A stretch of DNA of 64,000 nucleotides from assembly GCA_964515195.1 (NCBI GenBank), contig CAZETK010000005.1:21692-85691 (forward strand), in the 5' to 3' direction. This stretch comes from Ga0074139 sp964515195. Its GTDB lineage: Bacteria > Bdellovibrionota > Bdellovibrionia > Bdellovibrionales > Bdellovibrionaceae. Positions 25,708 through 34,097 of the stretch are shown here, in pieces. Numbering within the stretch: the first letter of the stretch is position 1; each line of letters starts with the position of its first letter. The notes under the pieces are model-generated. The model saw nothing but the letters and a program-made list of their open reading frames with translations, was not told the DNA's origin and ran no database searches. The position numbers were made by a program, and so were the translations under genes.

Positions 25708-26349
25708 ATGAATTTCAAGAAGCTAATTGTGATGCTTCTATCGGTGACATCAGCCCTGGGATGGGCTCAACCGATTGAACCATCTGCCGCTCGACCGCCA
25801 GCACCGGGACGACCACCAGCTCCGCGACCGCCAGCTCCAAGACCACCAGCTCCGCGACCTCCGGCTCCTCGACCACCAGCTCCGCGACCGCCAGCTCCAA
25901 GACCACCAGCTCCGCGACCGCCGGCTCCGCGACCGCCAGCTCCGCGACCGCCGGCTCCAAGACCACCGGCTCCAAGACCACCGCGGCCACTTCCTCCTCC
26001 TCCGGTTTATCCAGGGCCTGTATGGGAGAATGTGTACGTCAACATCTCTCGCATGCTCTACAATTACGACACCTTGCGAATCCAAGATTACATCAATCTT
26101 TACTACTACGCCGGCTACAGGCTGGAAGCTGTTGAGATCAATGCCGAGGCTTGGGATGGAACTCAGCGACTGACGTTGATGGTGAACAATCGCCATGAAG
26201 CGGATGCCTATATTACAGGCCGACATTCTTTTCTAACGATGTACCCATTAACCTACGTTTCAATGGGAAGTACTTATGATCTCAGTTTGATGATGCGAGG
26301 GCATGGCTCCGTTTATATTACGCATATTACTTTAAGGCTGGTCCGATAA
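25708..26349 (+). CDS. Secreted Pro-rich repeat protein
   Basis: 213 residues from ATG 25708, with GGGGG just upstream. Signal peptide MNFKKLIVMLLSVTSALGWA. Residues about 29-93 consist of about 13 copies of RPPAP, probably a polyproline helix spacer. The C-terminal 110 residues (NVYVNISRMLYNYDTLRIQDYI onward) look like a beta-rich domain with many Tyr and end in THITLRLVR. Its strands and conserved G-x-Y pattern resemble small beta-sandwich domains, but no family can be named. The rod-plus-domain layout suggests a periplasmic or surface binding protein. A strong terminator follows. Confidence 0.75.
   Translation: MNFKKLIVMLLSVTSALGWAQPIEPSAARPPAPGRPPAPRPPAPRPPAPRPPAPRPPAPRPPAPRPPAPRPPAPRPPAPRPPAPRPPAPRPPRPLPPPPVYPGPVWENVYVNISRMLYNYDTLRIQDYINLYYYAGYRLEAVEINAEAWDGTQRLTLMVNNRHEADAYITGRHSFLTMYPLTYVSMGSTYDLSLMMRGHGSVYITHITLRLVR
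25792..25986 (+). repeat. 15-bp tandem repeat encoding RPPAP
   Basis: About 13 tandem copies of a 15-bp unit (CGACCGCCAGCTCCG and close variants such as AGACCACCAGCTCCG). Variation is mostly synonymous, at codon third positions and CGA/AGA for Arg. The length is always a multiple of three, so the frame is kept. Confidence 0.9.
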
Positions 26350-26377
26350 AGGTCAGTCAGAACATTCGCGTGTTCGA

Positions 26378-26409
26378 AGAGGGTTTACGTAAACGTAAGC
26401 CCTCTTTTT
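26378..26409 (+). terminator. Rho-independent terminator of the Pro-rich protein gene
   Basis: AGAGGGTTTACGT (26378-26390) and ACGTAAGCCCTCT (26393-26405) form a 13-bp stem with one G-T pair, followed by TTTTT. Well placed 29 nt after the stop. Confidence 0.85.
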
Positions 26410-26575
26410 ATAGGGTCTTTATGGATTGCACCAATTATAAGAACTAGGCTTGCGGCCCCCAAAACTCGAACTGAGACCTTGTCACCCAATAGGGGATGCA
26501 CCTCTGGAACCTGCACCGTGATTGTGCCTCCGTCGTAATTTTTCAAATAGCGCACGCAACGGAAGGTGTGTTTAT
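26385..26575 (-). pseudogene. Decayed thermonuclease (SNase-family) fragment
   Basis: One minus-strand frame between the terminator region and the cyclase stop reads RCVRYLKNYDGGTITVQV, PEVHPLLGDKVSVRVLG and then unrelated residues to a TAA at 26385-26387. This matches the start of staphylococcal-nuclease-like proteins (V-x-DGDT-hydrophobic...HPL-x-G...VRV-x-G-x-DTPE). The key Asp of DGDT is Gly, the DTPE part is replaced by AASLV, and the rest of the domain is missing. The Arg of VRV is kept. No plausible own start is seen, because the frame runs back into the cyclase gene. Best read as a remnant of a lost gene. Confidence 0.5.
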
Positions 26576-28390
26576 CTAGCTTGCAACTTTAACTTTATCG
26601 GCTGATTCAGGTGTATAGTCCGAGTACGGGGTGCGAACTTCCACATACCCATCGCCTTCTTTGTAGCCTCTGACCTTGTACATTTTTAACGGCTCTGAGC
26701 GTCCTTTCACTTCAGCGGCACCGGCAAGCTCTACGAGGAAGTCATTACCCACTTGTGCCACGACCTCTTCACTTATCAGCAGATCGGCTCCGAAGGCCTT
26801 TGTGGACGCTTCAATTCGTGACCCCGTGTTGACGGTATTGCCAATTACGGTGAACTCCATACGTTCAGTGCTTCCAATTGTGCCAGAAATCACGCTTCCC
26901 GCGTGCAGTCCAATTCCTATTTGAAGCGGTGGCTGGCCACGTTCTTTTCGTTTATCATTAAGCTCGACAAGACTTTGACGCATTTGAAGGCAAGCCGTAA
27001 CTGCGTGGTGAGCGTCACGTCCTGTGCTTTTTGGAGCTCCCCAAACTGCCATAATGGCATCGCCAATAAACTTATCCACAACCCCATGATTGCGGTTGAT
27101 AATGCCCACCATAATTTCGAAATACTCATTGAGCATTTCCACTACTTCCTCGGGAGCACGTTTTTCTGAAAAGGAAGTGAAGCCCCGAATGTCCGAGAAA
27201 AAAACCACCACATCCTTTTTTTGTCCACCCAAACCAATATCCTGATTTATCAAATCCTCTGTCACATCAGATCCGTGGAACTTGGAAAATAGATTTTTAA
27301 CTTTATCACGCTCTTTCAGTCCTTCGGTCATATTATCAAAAGCAAAAGCCAAATCCTTCACCTCATCTTGAAAGATGGACTTGATTTTATCAGAAGCTTT
27401 TACATCAAAGTTTCCTTTAGATACGACTCCGATTAGCTCGGCTAGAGTTTCAATGGGAGAGGTCAAAGTCATCGAGAACCAGAAAATGACCAGAATGGAT
27501 GCAGATAAGACTAGCCCCGCAATAAAGAAGGCTTTTCGTCGAACTTCCCGGGCTGGTTCAAGAATAATATCTTCAGAGATAACGGAGTAGGCTGTGACTC
27601 CATAACGAGTCTTTGAAAAGGCGCTGAAATAGTTTTCACCATCCATTTTCGTCATGCGTTGACCGCGGGGAGTTTTGCTCGTTGTGGAAAGCTTGAACAT
27701 TTCGCTGGTGGACATATCCACTTGATTGATGGCCTTAGTTTCTTCGGTATCGGACAAAACTATGCCCCGGCGATCCAGTAAGGTGAAGCTGCGCTCTTTT
27801 CTTTCAGAAAAGGGCTTCTGGATAATGGAAAGTCGATAAAATCCCACGGCAATGTGAGAAATACGTCCGTAGGTGTCTTTAACAAGAGGGATGCCGATGG
27901 CGACCAAGGCTGGTTTGTTCGGAAATGACCAGTTTTGAAGTTCGATCTGCCCCTGCATGACGTTTTTGAAGGGGAAACGCATTTTTGCTTTAACTGAATG
28001 CAAATAATTTTTGTCGACCTTTTCTTTGATGAACTCATCTTCTTTTACCTGCGAGAATAGAGTCGTCATCGCTCCGTCCTGGCTCGAGTAAATTTCAAGA
28101 GCTAAGAAATCATTCTCCTGCCCGAAATTAAGTTGGAATTCCTGGGAAGGGGATTGATTATTAGACTTCATCAGGAGAGTTGCGGCGGTCTGGGTTTTTC
28201 CGATGAAACTGTTGAGTAGATTTTCAACCTCTGTCGATTTAGCGGCGGCGTAATCCAGATTGATGCTTTCTTCGCGCTGCTTCGAAGTATTTTCAAAATA
28301 CTTCGAGCTTTGCGTGGCGATTAAGGTTGTTACCACGATCAGCAGGGTGAAAGAAAGCATGATCAGTTTTGCTGAAATCGGAATACGCAC
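26576..28390 (-). CDS. Class IIIb adenylate cyclase with extracytoplasmic sensor and HAMP
   Basis: 604 residues. Membrane span 1 (about 8-25), a periplasmic sensor of the double-Cache kind (about 30-285), span 2 (about 287-308), HAMP linker (about 310-362) and a class III cyclase domain (about 390-555). The metal-binding Asp400 (FSDIRGF) and Asp444 (GDAIMAVWG), Lys440 and Thr514 in the base-selecting position (EFTVIG), and Asn521/Arg525 for the transition state are all present. Thr in place of Asp is the class IIIb, adenine-specific pattern. The GTG start follows TAGGAGG. Last gene of an operon with a FecR protein and an outer-membrane barrel, so it probably makes cAMP in answer to an envelope signal. 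Confidence 0.93.
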   Translation of the reverse strand: MRIPISAKLIMLSFTLLIVVTTLIATQSSKYFENTSKQREESINLDYAAAKSTEVENLLNSFIGKTQTAATLLMKSNNQSPSQEFQLNFGQENDFLALEIYSSQDGAMTTLFSQVKEDEFIKEKVDKNYLHSVKAKMRFPFKNVMQGQIELQNWSFPNKPALVAIGIPLVKDTYGRISHIAVGFYRLSIIQKPFSERKERSFTLLDRRGIVLSDTEETKAINQVDMSTSEMFKLSTTSKTPRGQRMTKMDGENYFSAFSKTRYGVTAYSVISEDIILEPAREVRRKAFFIAGLVLSASILVIFWFSMTLTSPIETLAELIGVVSKGNFDVKASDKIKSIFQDEVKDLAFAFDNMTEGLKERDKVKNLFSKFHGSDVTEDLINQDIGLGGQKKDVVVFFSDIRGFTSFSEKRAPEEVVEMLNEYFEIMVGIINRNHGVVDKFIGDAIMAVWGAPKSTGRDAHHAVTACLQMRQSLVELNDKRKERGQPPLQIGIGLHAGSVISGTIGSTERMEFTVIGNTVNTGSRIEASTKAFGADLLISEEVVAQVGNDFLVELAGAAEVKGRSEPLKMYKVRGYKEGDGYVEVRTPYSDYTPESADKVKVAS

Positions 28391-28398
28391 AAATCCTC

Positions 28399-30045
28399 CT
28401 AAAACGAAAACTCAGCCATTAAATTGATGTAAATCCCCGAAATGCTTGTGTTTACATCATCGCTATACTGCCCTGAATAGTAACCACTGCTCCAGCCAGA
28501 CTTATTCGATGAGTCGGTGTAGTTATAGGATTCACTCCGGTAGTTAAGTCCAACAAGACCTGTCAATTGAGATGAATAACGATAACTTCCCAAAGCCCCC
28601 AAAGAGTAATTAAAGTCAGATCCACTTTTGATCTTTCCACCGTTTGGCAGCTCGAATCCCGCCACGGGGATCGCCAATTGCGCGTTCACTTGAAGGCCAA
28701 ATTTTGGTGTTAATGAATACCAATACTCCACTCCGGCCTGTGGGCCCAAGACAGAACCTTTGCTGTACTGACGAGAGACATTATTGGTATTCATAAAATT
28801 GGCATTGGCGGAATCGCTTGAAGTCCAAAGCGCAGGAAACTCTTTTGCGAAGACGCCAAAGCTGTAGCGCAGATCTCCGCGGGCTGAGACCTGTTGACGG
28901 CGAATGCCTGACATTTCCAATCCGATAAAATTGTAAATGCGATTTTCAAAAATGTATCCGGACGCTTCCATGGTTCCTAGAAAACCCCATCGTGAATCCG
29001 GATCCAACCATCCGACGCCTAGCCGGCCAGTGCCGGTGACAGCATCCGCTTTAATTCCCAAAGCATTTCGATACTTGGTATCCATGGCGATCGAGCTTGC
29101 ATACCAACTTCCGACGGCAAACCATCCTTCTGCGCGGTCAATGGATTTTCGAAGAGTCTGTACATATTCGGCGGCAGGGGAGCGATCCCCTTCACGAACT
29201 TTGAAGTTTAATGAGCTCAAAGCCGAATCTTGGCGTTTTGCCGCCTTTGATTTAAGGATGAAGCGATAGCGCCCACCCTCCCAGTCAGGCGCAAAATTAA
29301 GACTGGTGTCTTTAAGGTTTTCGAATTCTTTGAATTTTTGCCATTTTTTCAGGGTGGGATTGTAGCGAGCGATAATGACGTCATAACTTTCCGCATTTTC
29401 GACCGCTTTCCATTTAATTTCCCGAACGAAGTCGTTATCTGGTTTTTCAATGGAGGCTTTTTCAAGTGGACCACCCACCAGTGTGAACTTCTGAAGTTCG
29501 GTGAAAGAGCTTTCAATCTTGTCTTTCGCGACAGCTTTAATCCGCCAGCTGTATTGAGATGCGACGGTTAGACTGTGCTTAAACGATGTTTCAGCGGTGG
29601 TTTTCTCGGCGATCTTTTCATTTTGATCATTATAAATTTCAATCAGATAGTCTTTTGCCATGGGGGTGGCTTGCCATTTGAACTCTACTTCTTGGCGCGT
29701 GTCACCTTGCGCATTTATCGAAGCATCAGCAAGGGGGGATACCAGGCTCACAGGTTCCAAGCCGACATCCAGTTCGGCAAACTCACTCCATTCTCCTGGG
29801 ACCTTTCGTCTATCCAATGCTCGTAAGCGAAACTCATAAAAACCAATTGGCAAACGACCGTTCCAAGCGGCCTGAGTCGTGACAAAGGAGCTGGATTTAT
29901 CTTCTTTTGATCTTTTGCGGATCTCAATTTCGTAAAATTTCGCGTCTGGAATCGGTTCCCACTCAAAATTGACTAGACGACGATAAGTCTGGCCATGGAC
30001 CAGACTTGTCATTATCAAAATAAGAGTCAGTAACCAAATTTTCAT
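28399..30045 (-). CDS. Fibronectin-like and outer-membrane beta-barrel protein
   Basis: 548 residues. Signal peptide MKIWLLTLILIMTSLVHG. Residues about 20-290 hold three fibronectin-type modules, seen as repeated W-x-x-x-x-x-A-x-x-Y-x-[IV]-x-[IV] strands (FEWEPIPDAKFYEIEI, FKWQATPMAKDYLIEI, IKWKAVENAESYDVII). The C-terminal half (about 300-548) alternates aromatic and polar residues in short Gly/Asn turns and ends in LMAEFSF, a terminal Phe strand typical of outer-membrane barrels. It lies 8 nt before the cyclase and overlaps the upstream FecR gene by one base (TGATG). Likely a surface sensor or anchor that works with both. Confidence 0.82.
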   Translation of the reverse strand: MKIWLLTLILIMTSLVHGQTYRRLVNFEWEPIPDAKFYEIEIRKRSKEDKSSSFVTTQAAWNGRLPIGFYEFRLRALDRRKVPGEWSEFAELDVGLEPVSLVSPLADASINAQGDTRQEVEFKWQATPMAKDYLIEIYNDQNEKIAEKTTAETSFKHSLTVASQYSWRIKAVAKDKIESSFTELQKFTLVGGPLEKASIEKPDNDFVREIKWKAVENAESYDVIIARYNPTLKKWQKFKEFENLKDTSLNFAPDWEGGRYRFILKSKAAKRQDSALSSLNFKVREGDRSPAAEYVQTLRKSIDRAEGWFAVGSWYASSIAMDTKYRNALGIKADAVTGTGRLGVGWLDPDSRWGFLGTMEASGYIFENRIYNFIGLEMSGIRRQQVSARGDLRYSFGVFAKEFPALWTSSDSANANFMNTNNVSRQYSKGSVLGPQAGVEYWYSLTPKFGLQVNAQLAIPVAGFELPNGGKIKSGSDFNYSLGALGSYRYSSQLTGLVGLNYRSESYNYTDSSNKSGWSSGYYSGQYSDDVNTSISGIYINLMAEFSF

Positions 30046-31874
30046 CAGTTGACCTTAACCTTTTTCACGGCGGGCGCCCGTAAATGACTCTTAGGTGGCA
30101 CAATAAGTTTACGAGTAGTGGGGTCAGGGCTGGAACGATCGTGAATATCTGTGGTGAAAAGAGTGACCACATAAGCACCAGGCATAAGGTTTTGAAGTCG
30201 GGCCTGCGGTTGATCATAGGCTTTATTCAGAATTTCGCGGCCTTCTGTATCTTTAATAATGAGCTGGTAGTTTTTTGCACCTTCAACCGGTACCCACTCA
30301 ATATTAATATGTCCATCGGCTTGCGAAACCAGCTCTCCGTCGATGGGTATTTGCGGAGATGGGAGTGCAGGGAGCCTTGTTACGTTTACTGGAATATCCT
30401 CAGAGCGGCCCATGGATCTTCCTTTATTATCAAAAGCTTCGACTGAGGCGATAAACCGGCCCGCTCGGATTATCTTGGCCTTCATGGATTTTTCGGAGGT
30501 TTCAAGATACTGTGTTTGTGCGTCTGGATTGTTTTCCTCTTTCCAGCTTACTTTCCATTGGGCAACTTGGGCCGTGTTCTCCCCCGCGCCCCAAGAGAGC
30601 TCTAATTGAGGTTCTTCAATGAAGTACTGTTCTGACTTGATTTGGTCCCAACTCACGTCCACCTGAAGTGGTTTTGTTTCGGCTTTTTTGATGATTTTAA
30701 ATTGCTGGATCGCTCCGCTCCATGGTTCCTTCGTGTCGGGGAAGAATGAACTCAGGCGCCAATAATAGGTTCCTTCATTAAGTGTGGATAAATCAAAACG
30801 ATCCTCTTGACCGACATTTTGTGTGATGACTTTATCTTTCAGCGAAGAGTCTCTGGCCACTTCTAGTACATTTTGAATTTGTTTGTCAGAGGTTTGCCAT
30901 TGGAAGACGACTGAACCTGGCAGCTGTTCCAATTCGATAGTGGCATTTTGTGCAGGAGCGATCAGCGTCGGGGTGCTGCGGGCTGCGACCTCCAAGCGAT
31001 AGATCTGAGATTCCGCGACGACTTCTCCGGTGTTGGGATCGTAAGCCGCCAACTTCCAATAATGGCGCCCCAAGGCCAGTACCGCTAAGGCGTCTTCCTT
31101 GCCTGGCTCGACGCTGATGACTTCTTTTAACTTACGACGTTGAGATCCCGCTAACACTGAAACTTTCCATTCTTTTGGAAAACCTTTCCAGTTAAAAGAA
31201 ATTTCGGGTTTTTTGTCCGGGTCAACATAAAAGGGTTTGTTGGGAGCGGGCGATAGAATCTGAACTTGACTTGCCTTGAATTGAAGGCCTGCGGCTCCTA
31301 AGACCCCCGCTTTCCCACTGGTGATTTCTTTGGTTTTACCATCTTTCGATTGAACCTTGGCACTTCCATCCACGACTTGAAGGTTTAGGCTCTGCCCCTC
31401 TGCTTTAGACAAACTGGCTGACGCTCCTGTCAGTTCAACTTTCCCTTGAGCCGAGTTTAAAACCAGGCCACTGGCGCTGGTATCGGCGATACCTTCAGTT
31501 TTGGCGTTGACGAACAAGCTACCCTCCATCAAATCCAATGAAATTTCACCTTGCGCTTGTGAAAGGACAATCAATGAATCGGGCTCGACATCAATATATC
31601 GTCCGTCCTCAAATTGAATCCGAAGTTCTCCCGCGGGACTGGTCCGAATAGCCTCACCATTGAAAAGAGGATCTCCTGTATTCACTTCATGCCAAAGTAA
31701 ACGGGTCGGCGGACGACGGAGCACTTCATCCGAAACTGAGCCCACTTGTGCTAACGGAGTTTCTCCAGAGTGAGTATCTGTCCGATCAGTGGCTTGATAC
31801 CAAAAGAATGTGATGCCCATGCCTGTGCCGGACAGAAACGCTGCTAATAAAAGGCGCTTTATTTTAGAATTCAC
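30045..31874 (-). CDS. FecR-domain envelope protein with fibronectin-like modules
   Basis: 609 residues. N-terminal membrane span (about 8-27, LLLAAFLSGTGMGITFFWYQ). A FecR domain follows (about 55-200: NTGDPLFNGEAIRTSPAGELRIQFEDG, IDVEPDSLIVL, LDLMEGSLFV). After that come at least three Trp-rich strand modules of the same kind as in the next gene (FNWKGFPKEWKV, FQWQTSDKQIQN, IEWVPVEGAKNYQLII). FecR domains in other bacteria relay surface signals; here no sigma factor is adjacent and the operon ends in an adenylate cyclase instead. First gene of the three-gene operon, divergent from greB. Confidence 0.87.
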   Translation of the reverse strand: MNSKIKRLLLAAFLSGTGMGITFFWYQATDRTDTHSGETPLAQVGSVSDEVLRRPPTRLLWHEVNTGDPLFNGEAIRTSPAGELRIQFEDGRYIDVEPDSLIVLSQAQGEISLDLMEGSLFVNAKTEGIADTSASGLVLNSAQGKVELTGASASLSKAEGQSLNLQVVDGSAKVQSKDGKTKEITSGKAGVLGAAGLQFKASQVQILSPAPNKPFYVDPDKKPEISFNWKGFPKEWKVSVLAGSQRRKLKEVISVEPGKEDALAVLALGRHYWKLAAYDPNTGEVVAESQIYRLEVAARSTPTLIAPAQNATIELEQLPGSVVFQWQTSDKQIQNVLEVARDSSLKDKVITQNVGQEDRFDLSTLNEGTYYWRLSSFFPDTKEPWSGAIQQFKIIKKAETKPLQVDVSWDQIKSEQYFIEEPQLELSWGAGENTAQVAQWKVSWKEENNPDAQTQYLETSEKSMKAKIIRAGRFIASVEAFDNKGRSMGRSEDIPVNVTRLPALPSPQIPIDGELVSQADGHINIEWVPVEGAKNYQLIIKDTEGREILNKAYDQPQARLQNLMPGAYVVTLFTTDIHDRSSPDPTTRKLIVPPKSHLRAPAVKKVKVN

Positions 31875-31960
31875 TCTTTTTGGTTCGGTATGATATGGAT
31901 ATTGTTCAAGTCTGGAAATTCAGAGTTGATTGCGACTAAAGGTGGGATAAGGACTTAAGT

Positions 31961-32443
31961 ATGAAGCCTAAAAACTACATGACCCCAGCCGGATTTCAGA
32001 AACTGAAAGACGAGTACCACGAACTTCTCCACAAAGAGCGGCCTAAAGTCGTGGAAACAGTAGCGTGGGCGGCCAGTAACGGAGATCGATCTGAAAATGC
32101 CGATTATCAATATGGCAAAAAACGACTTCGCGAAATTGATCGACGTCTGAAATTCATCACTGATCGGCTGGATGCGGCTGAAGTCGTGGATCCCACTCAG
32201 GTCAAAGCGGATCGGGTTGTTTTCGGAGCGACCGTCAGTGTTCGGGACGAAGAGGACCAAGTGAAGGTTTATCAAATCGTCGGAGAAGATGAGCTTGACC
32301 CAAAGCTGGGAAGAGTCTCTTGGAGATCCCCCATTGCCAAGGCCTTGCTGGGCAAGAAAGAAGGCGATGCCGCTCTCCTCCAAAAACCCGCCGGGGCTGA
32401 AGAACTCGTCATTGAGAAAATAGAATTCAAAGTCATCAGCTAA
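31961..32443 (+). CDS. greB: Transcription elongation factor GreB
   Basis: Rescues backtracked RNA polymerase by stimulating cleavage of the nascent RNA. 160 residues. The N-terminal coiled coil carries the acidic tip NGDRSENADYQYGKKRLREIDRR (about residues 44-65), whose form is GreB- and not GreA-like. The C-terminal FKBP-like domain contains VYQIVGEDELDPKLGRVSWRSPIAKALLGKKEGD. A purine-rich AAGGAC lies upstream of the ATG. Convergent with the GT39 gene; only 7 nt separate the stops. Confidence 0.95.
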   Translation: MKPKNYMTPAGFQKLKDEYHELLHKERPKVVETVAWAASNGDRSENADYQYGKKRLREIDRRLKFITDRLDAAEVVDPTQVKADRVVFGATVSVRDEEDQVKVYQIVGEDELDPKLGRVSWRSPIAKALLGKKEGDAALLQKPAGAEELVIEKIEFKVIS

Positions 32444-32450
32444 GGATTTG

Positions 32451-33977
32451 CTACTCCCGAATCAACCCTTGAAAATTAACACAACTCCAAATCGTGAAGG
32501 TGCGGGAATGCTCACTTCCACGGTAAGTTTTAAATTCTTCCGGGGCACAAGAATCCCACTTCCCGTACTGTAAAGGATCTGCGGGATATTTTTCAGTTGT
32601 GACTACCAAAGTGGGTTGTCCGAAAAAGCCATCAAGGGTGCGCCGTTTTTTCTGAACAACAGTGTAGTGACTTCGTACTGGTGAAAGCATATAGGTTTTT
32701 TGTTTGGCACCCCAGTAAGTCTGAGCCGTGGTTTCGTATCGCAAAGCGCCTAAAAAAGGTTTTAATCCATGATCACGATGATACAATCTTTGCATTTCAT
32801 TGAGCTTATTCCCCAGTTCCTCCCATCCGTAAAATTCATTACTTAAATCCCATCGGGTATTCCAGGGGGCATCAAGATTCAAAGCCCGGTAAACCTTTGG
32901 CATCCAAGGACCTAAAAAAGGCGTATAAGCTAGAAGGTTAATAGGAATATAAAAAAGAAGGGTCCCAACCAACAAAAACTTTCGAACTTTAATACTTTGA
33001 ATTTGAGTCCACAAGGCGACTCCACCTATTAAAAGAAGCAGATGGGCCGCGCCTGACCAATGAGGCTTGTAATCCGCCCACAGGGGCTGGGGATAAAACA
33101 TTAAAATAGAGGGAAGCGCGAGGCAGAGCAAAAAGTTCCAACGATCTTCGTGCCGTCTTTTGAAGCCGGTATAGAGAGCGCTTAAAATGAGGCCAAATAT
33201 GATCGGTGTGAAAAAGATCAATTGGGCGGCCAACCAGGCCCCCCATCTTTCCAAAGAAAACTCGCGGCCAGTATGGCGATCGTAAAACTGGTAGTAGAAA
33301 CCGGGCCAGTCAAACTCTTGGTTCCAGATAAAAATTGGAAGACACAAGACAGTGGCGATCAGAACGCCGATCCAAGGCCAGCGGGTCAATAAAACTTTTC
33401 GGTGGGGTGTCGACAATAAGTACAACCCGAAACCTGGAGCTAACAAGGCAAGAATAAATTTGGAGTTCAATCCAAGGCCCATTAGAACTCCTAAACATAT
33501 CCATGTTTTGGCGAGGCTCCAGCGCTTGTTATCAGGGCGCACTCCTTGCCAGAAAACCCAACTTGCCAGCACCCAGCACATTATGAAAGGAGCCTCGGGC
33601 GAAGAAACATAACCACCAAATCCGTAGAAGGGACTCCATAAAAATAAAAATAGGGTTATCCAAGCGACCTTTTCCGAAAAAAGCTCAACCGCAAGCTTCC
33701 ACGTAAAATACAAAGTCACCCAATAGCATAGAAAGGAAGGAAGACGAACACCCCAGTAGGTATCTCCTAAAAATTTCGTTGAGACCCATTCCATCCAGGC
33801 GATCATCCCGGGATGGTCGTAATAACTTAACATAAGGTCTTGAGCCCAACTCCAGTGATAGGCCTCATCATCAATCAATCCGACGAATGACGTGAAGGCG
33901 AATCGGATTAAAAAGGTCAATGCCAGAAAAAATAAAAGTGGCTTACGGTTCTGAAAGGCCCAGTCTTGATTTTGCAT
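32451..33977 (-). CDS. GT39-family membrane glycosyltransferase (ArnT/PMT type)
   Basis: 508 residues with about eleven membrane spans. The first periplasmic loop carries the acidic motif GLIDDEAYHW (Asp36/Asp37/Glu38) and YYDHPGMIAW, the hallmark of polyprenyl-phosphate-sugar glycosyltransferases such as ArnT and dolichyl-type mannosyltransferases. Such enzymes move a sugar from a lipid carrier onto lipid A or an exported protein; the acceptor here is unknown. The C-terminal 120 residues are soluble and probably periplasmic. Separate from its neighbours in operon terms. Confidence 0.87.
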   Translation of the reverse strand: MQNQDWAFQNRKPLLFFLALTFLIRFAFTSFVGLIDDEAYHWSWAQDLMLSYYDHPGMIAWMEWVSTKFLGDTYWGVRLPSFLCYWVTLYFTWKLAVELFSEKVAWITLFLFLWSPFYGFGGYVSSPEAPFIMCWVLASWVFWQGVRPDNKRWSLAKTWICLGVLMGLGLNSKFILALLAPGFGLYLLSTPHRKVLLTRWPWIGVLIATVLCLPIFIWNQEFDWPGFYYQFYDRHTGREFSLERWGAWLAAQLIFFTPIIFGLILSALYTGFKRRHEDRWNFLLCLALPSILMFYPQPLWADYKPHWSGAAHLLLLIGGVALWTQIQSIKVRKFLLVGTLLFYIPINLLAYTPFLGPWMPKVYRALNLDAPWNTRWDLSNEFYGWEELGNKLNEMQRLYHRDHGLKPFLGALRYETTAQTYWGAKQKTYMLSPVRSHYTVVQKKRRTLDGFFGQPTLVVTTEKYPADPLQYGKWDSCAPEEFKTYRGSEHSRTFTIWSCVNFQGLIRE

Positions 33978-34097
33978 AAAACGACGCTAGCAAAATCACG
34001 TTAAACTCACAACCAAAAGGTCAGAGGTTGACGCCTTGAGCGCGGCAATCCTCCATCTTTTTTATGAGTTTGCTTATGTATGAGAGTGACCTTGAAG

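Noticed and set aside
25792..25986. Possible CRISPR-like array
   Set aside because: Units are 15 bp and contiguous with no spacers, and they encode a clean protein repeat; no cas genes are present.
25715..26226. Long antisense open frames over the RPPAP repeat
   Set aside because: They only reflect the GC-rich 15-bp repeat read in other frames (monotonous VAELVVLEL or RSRSW strings) and lack start signals.
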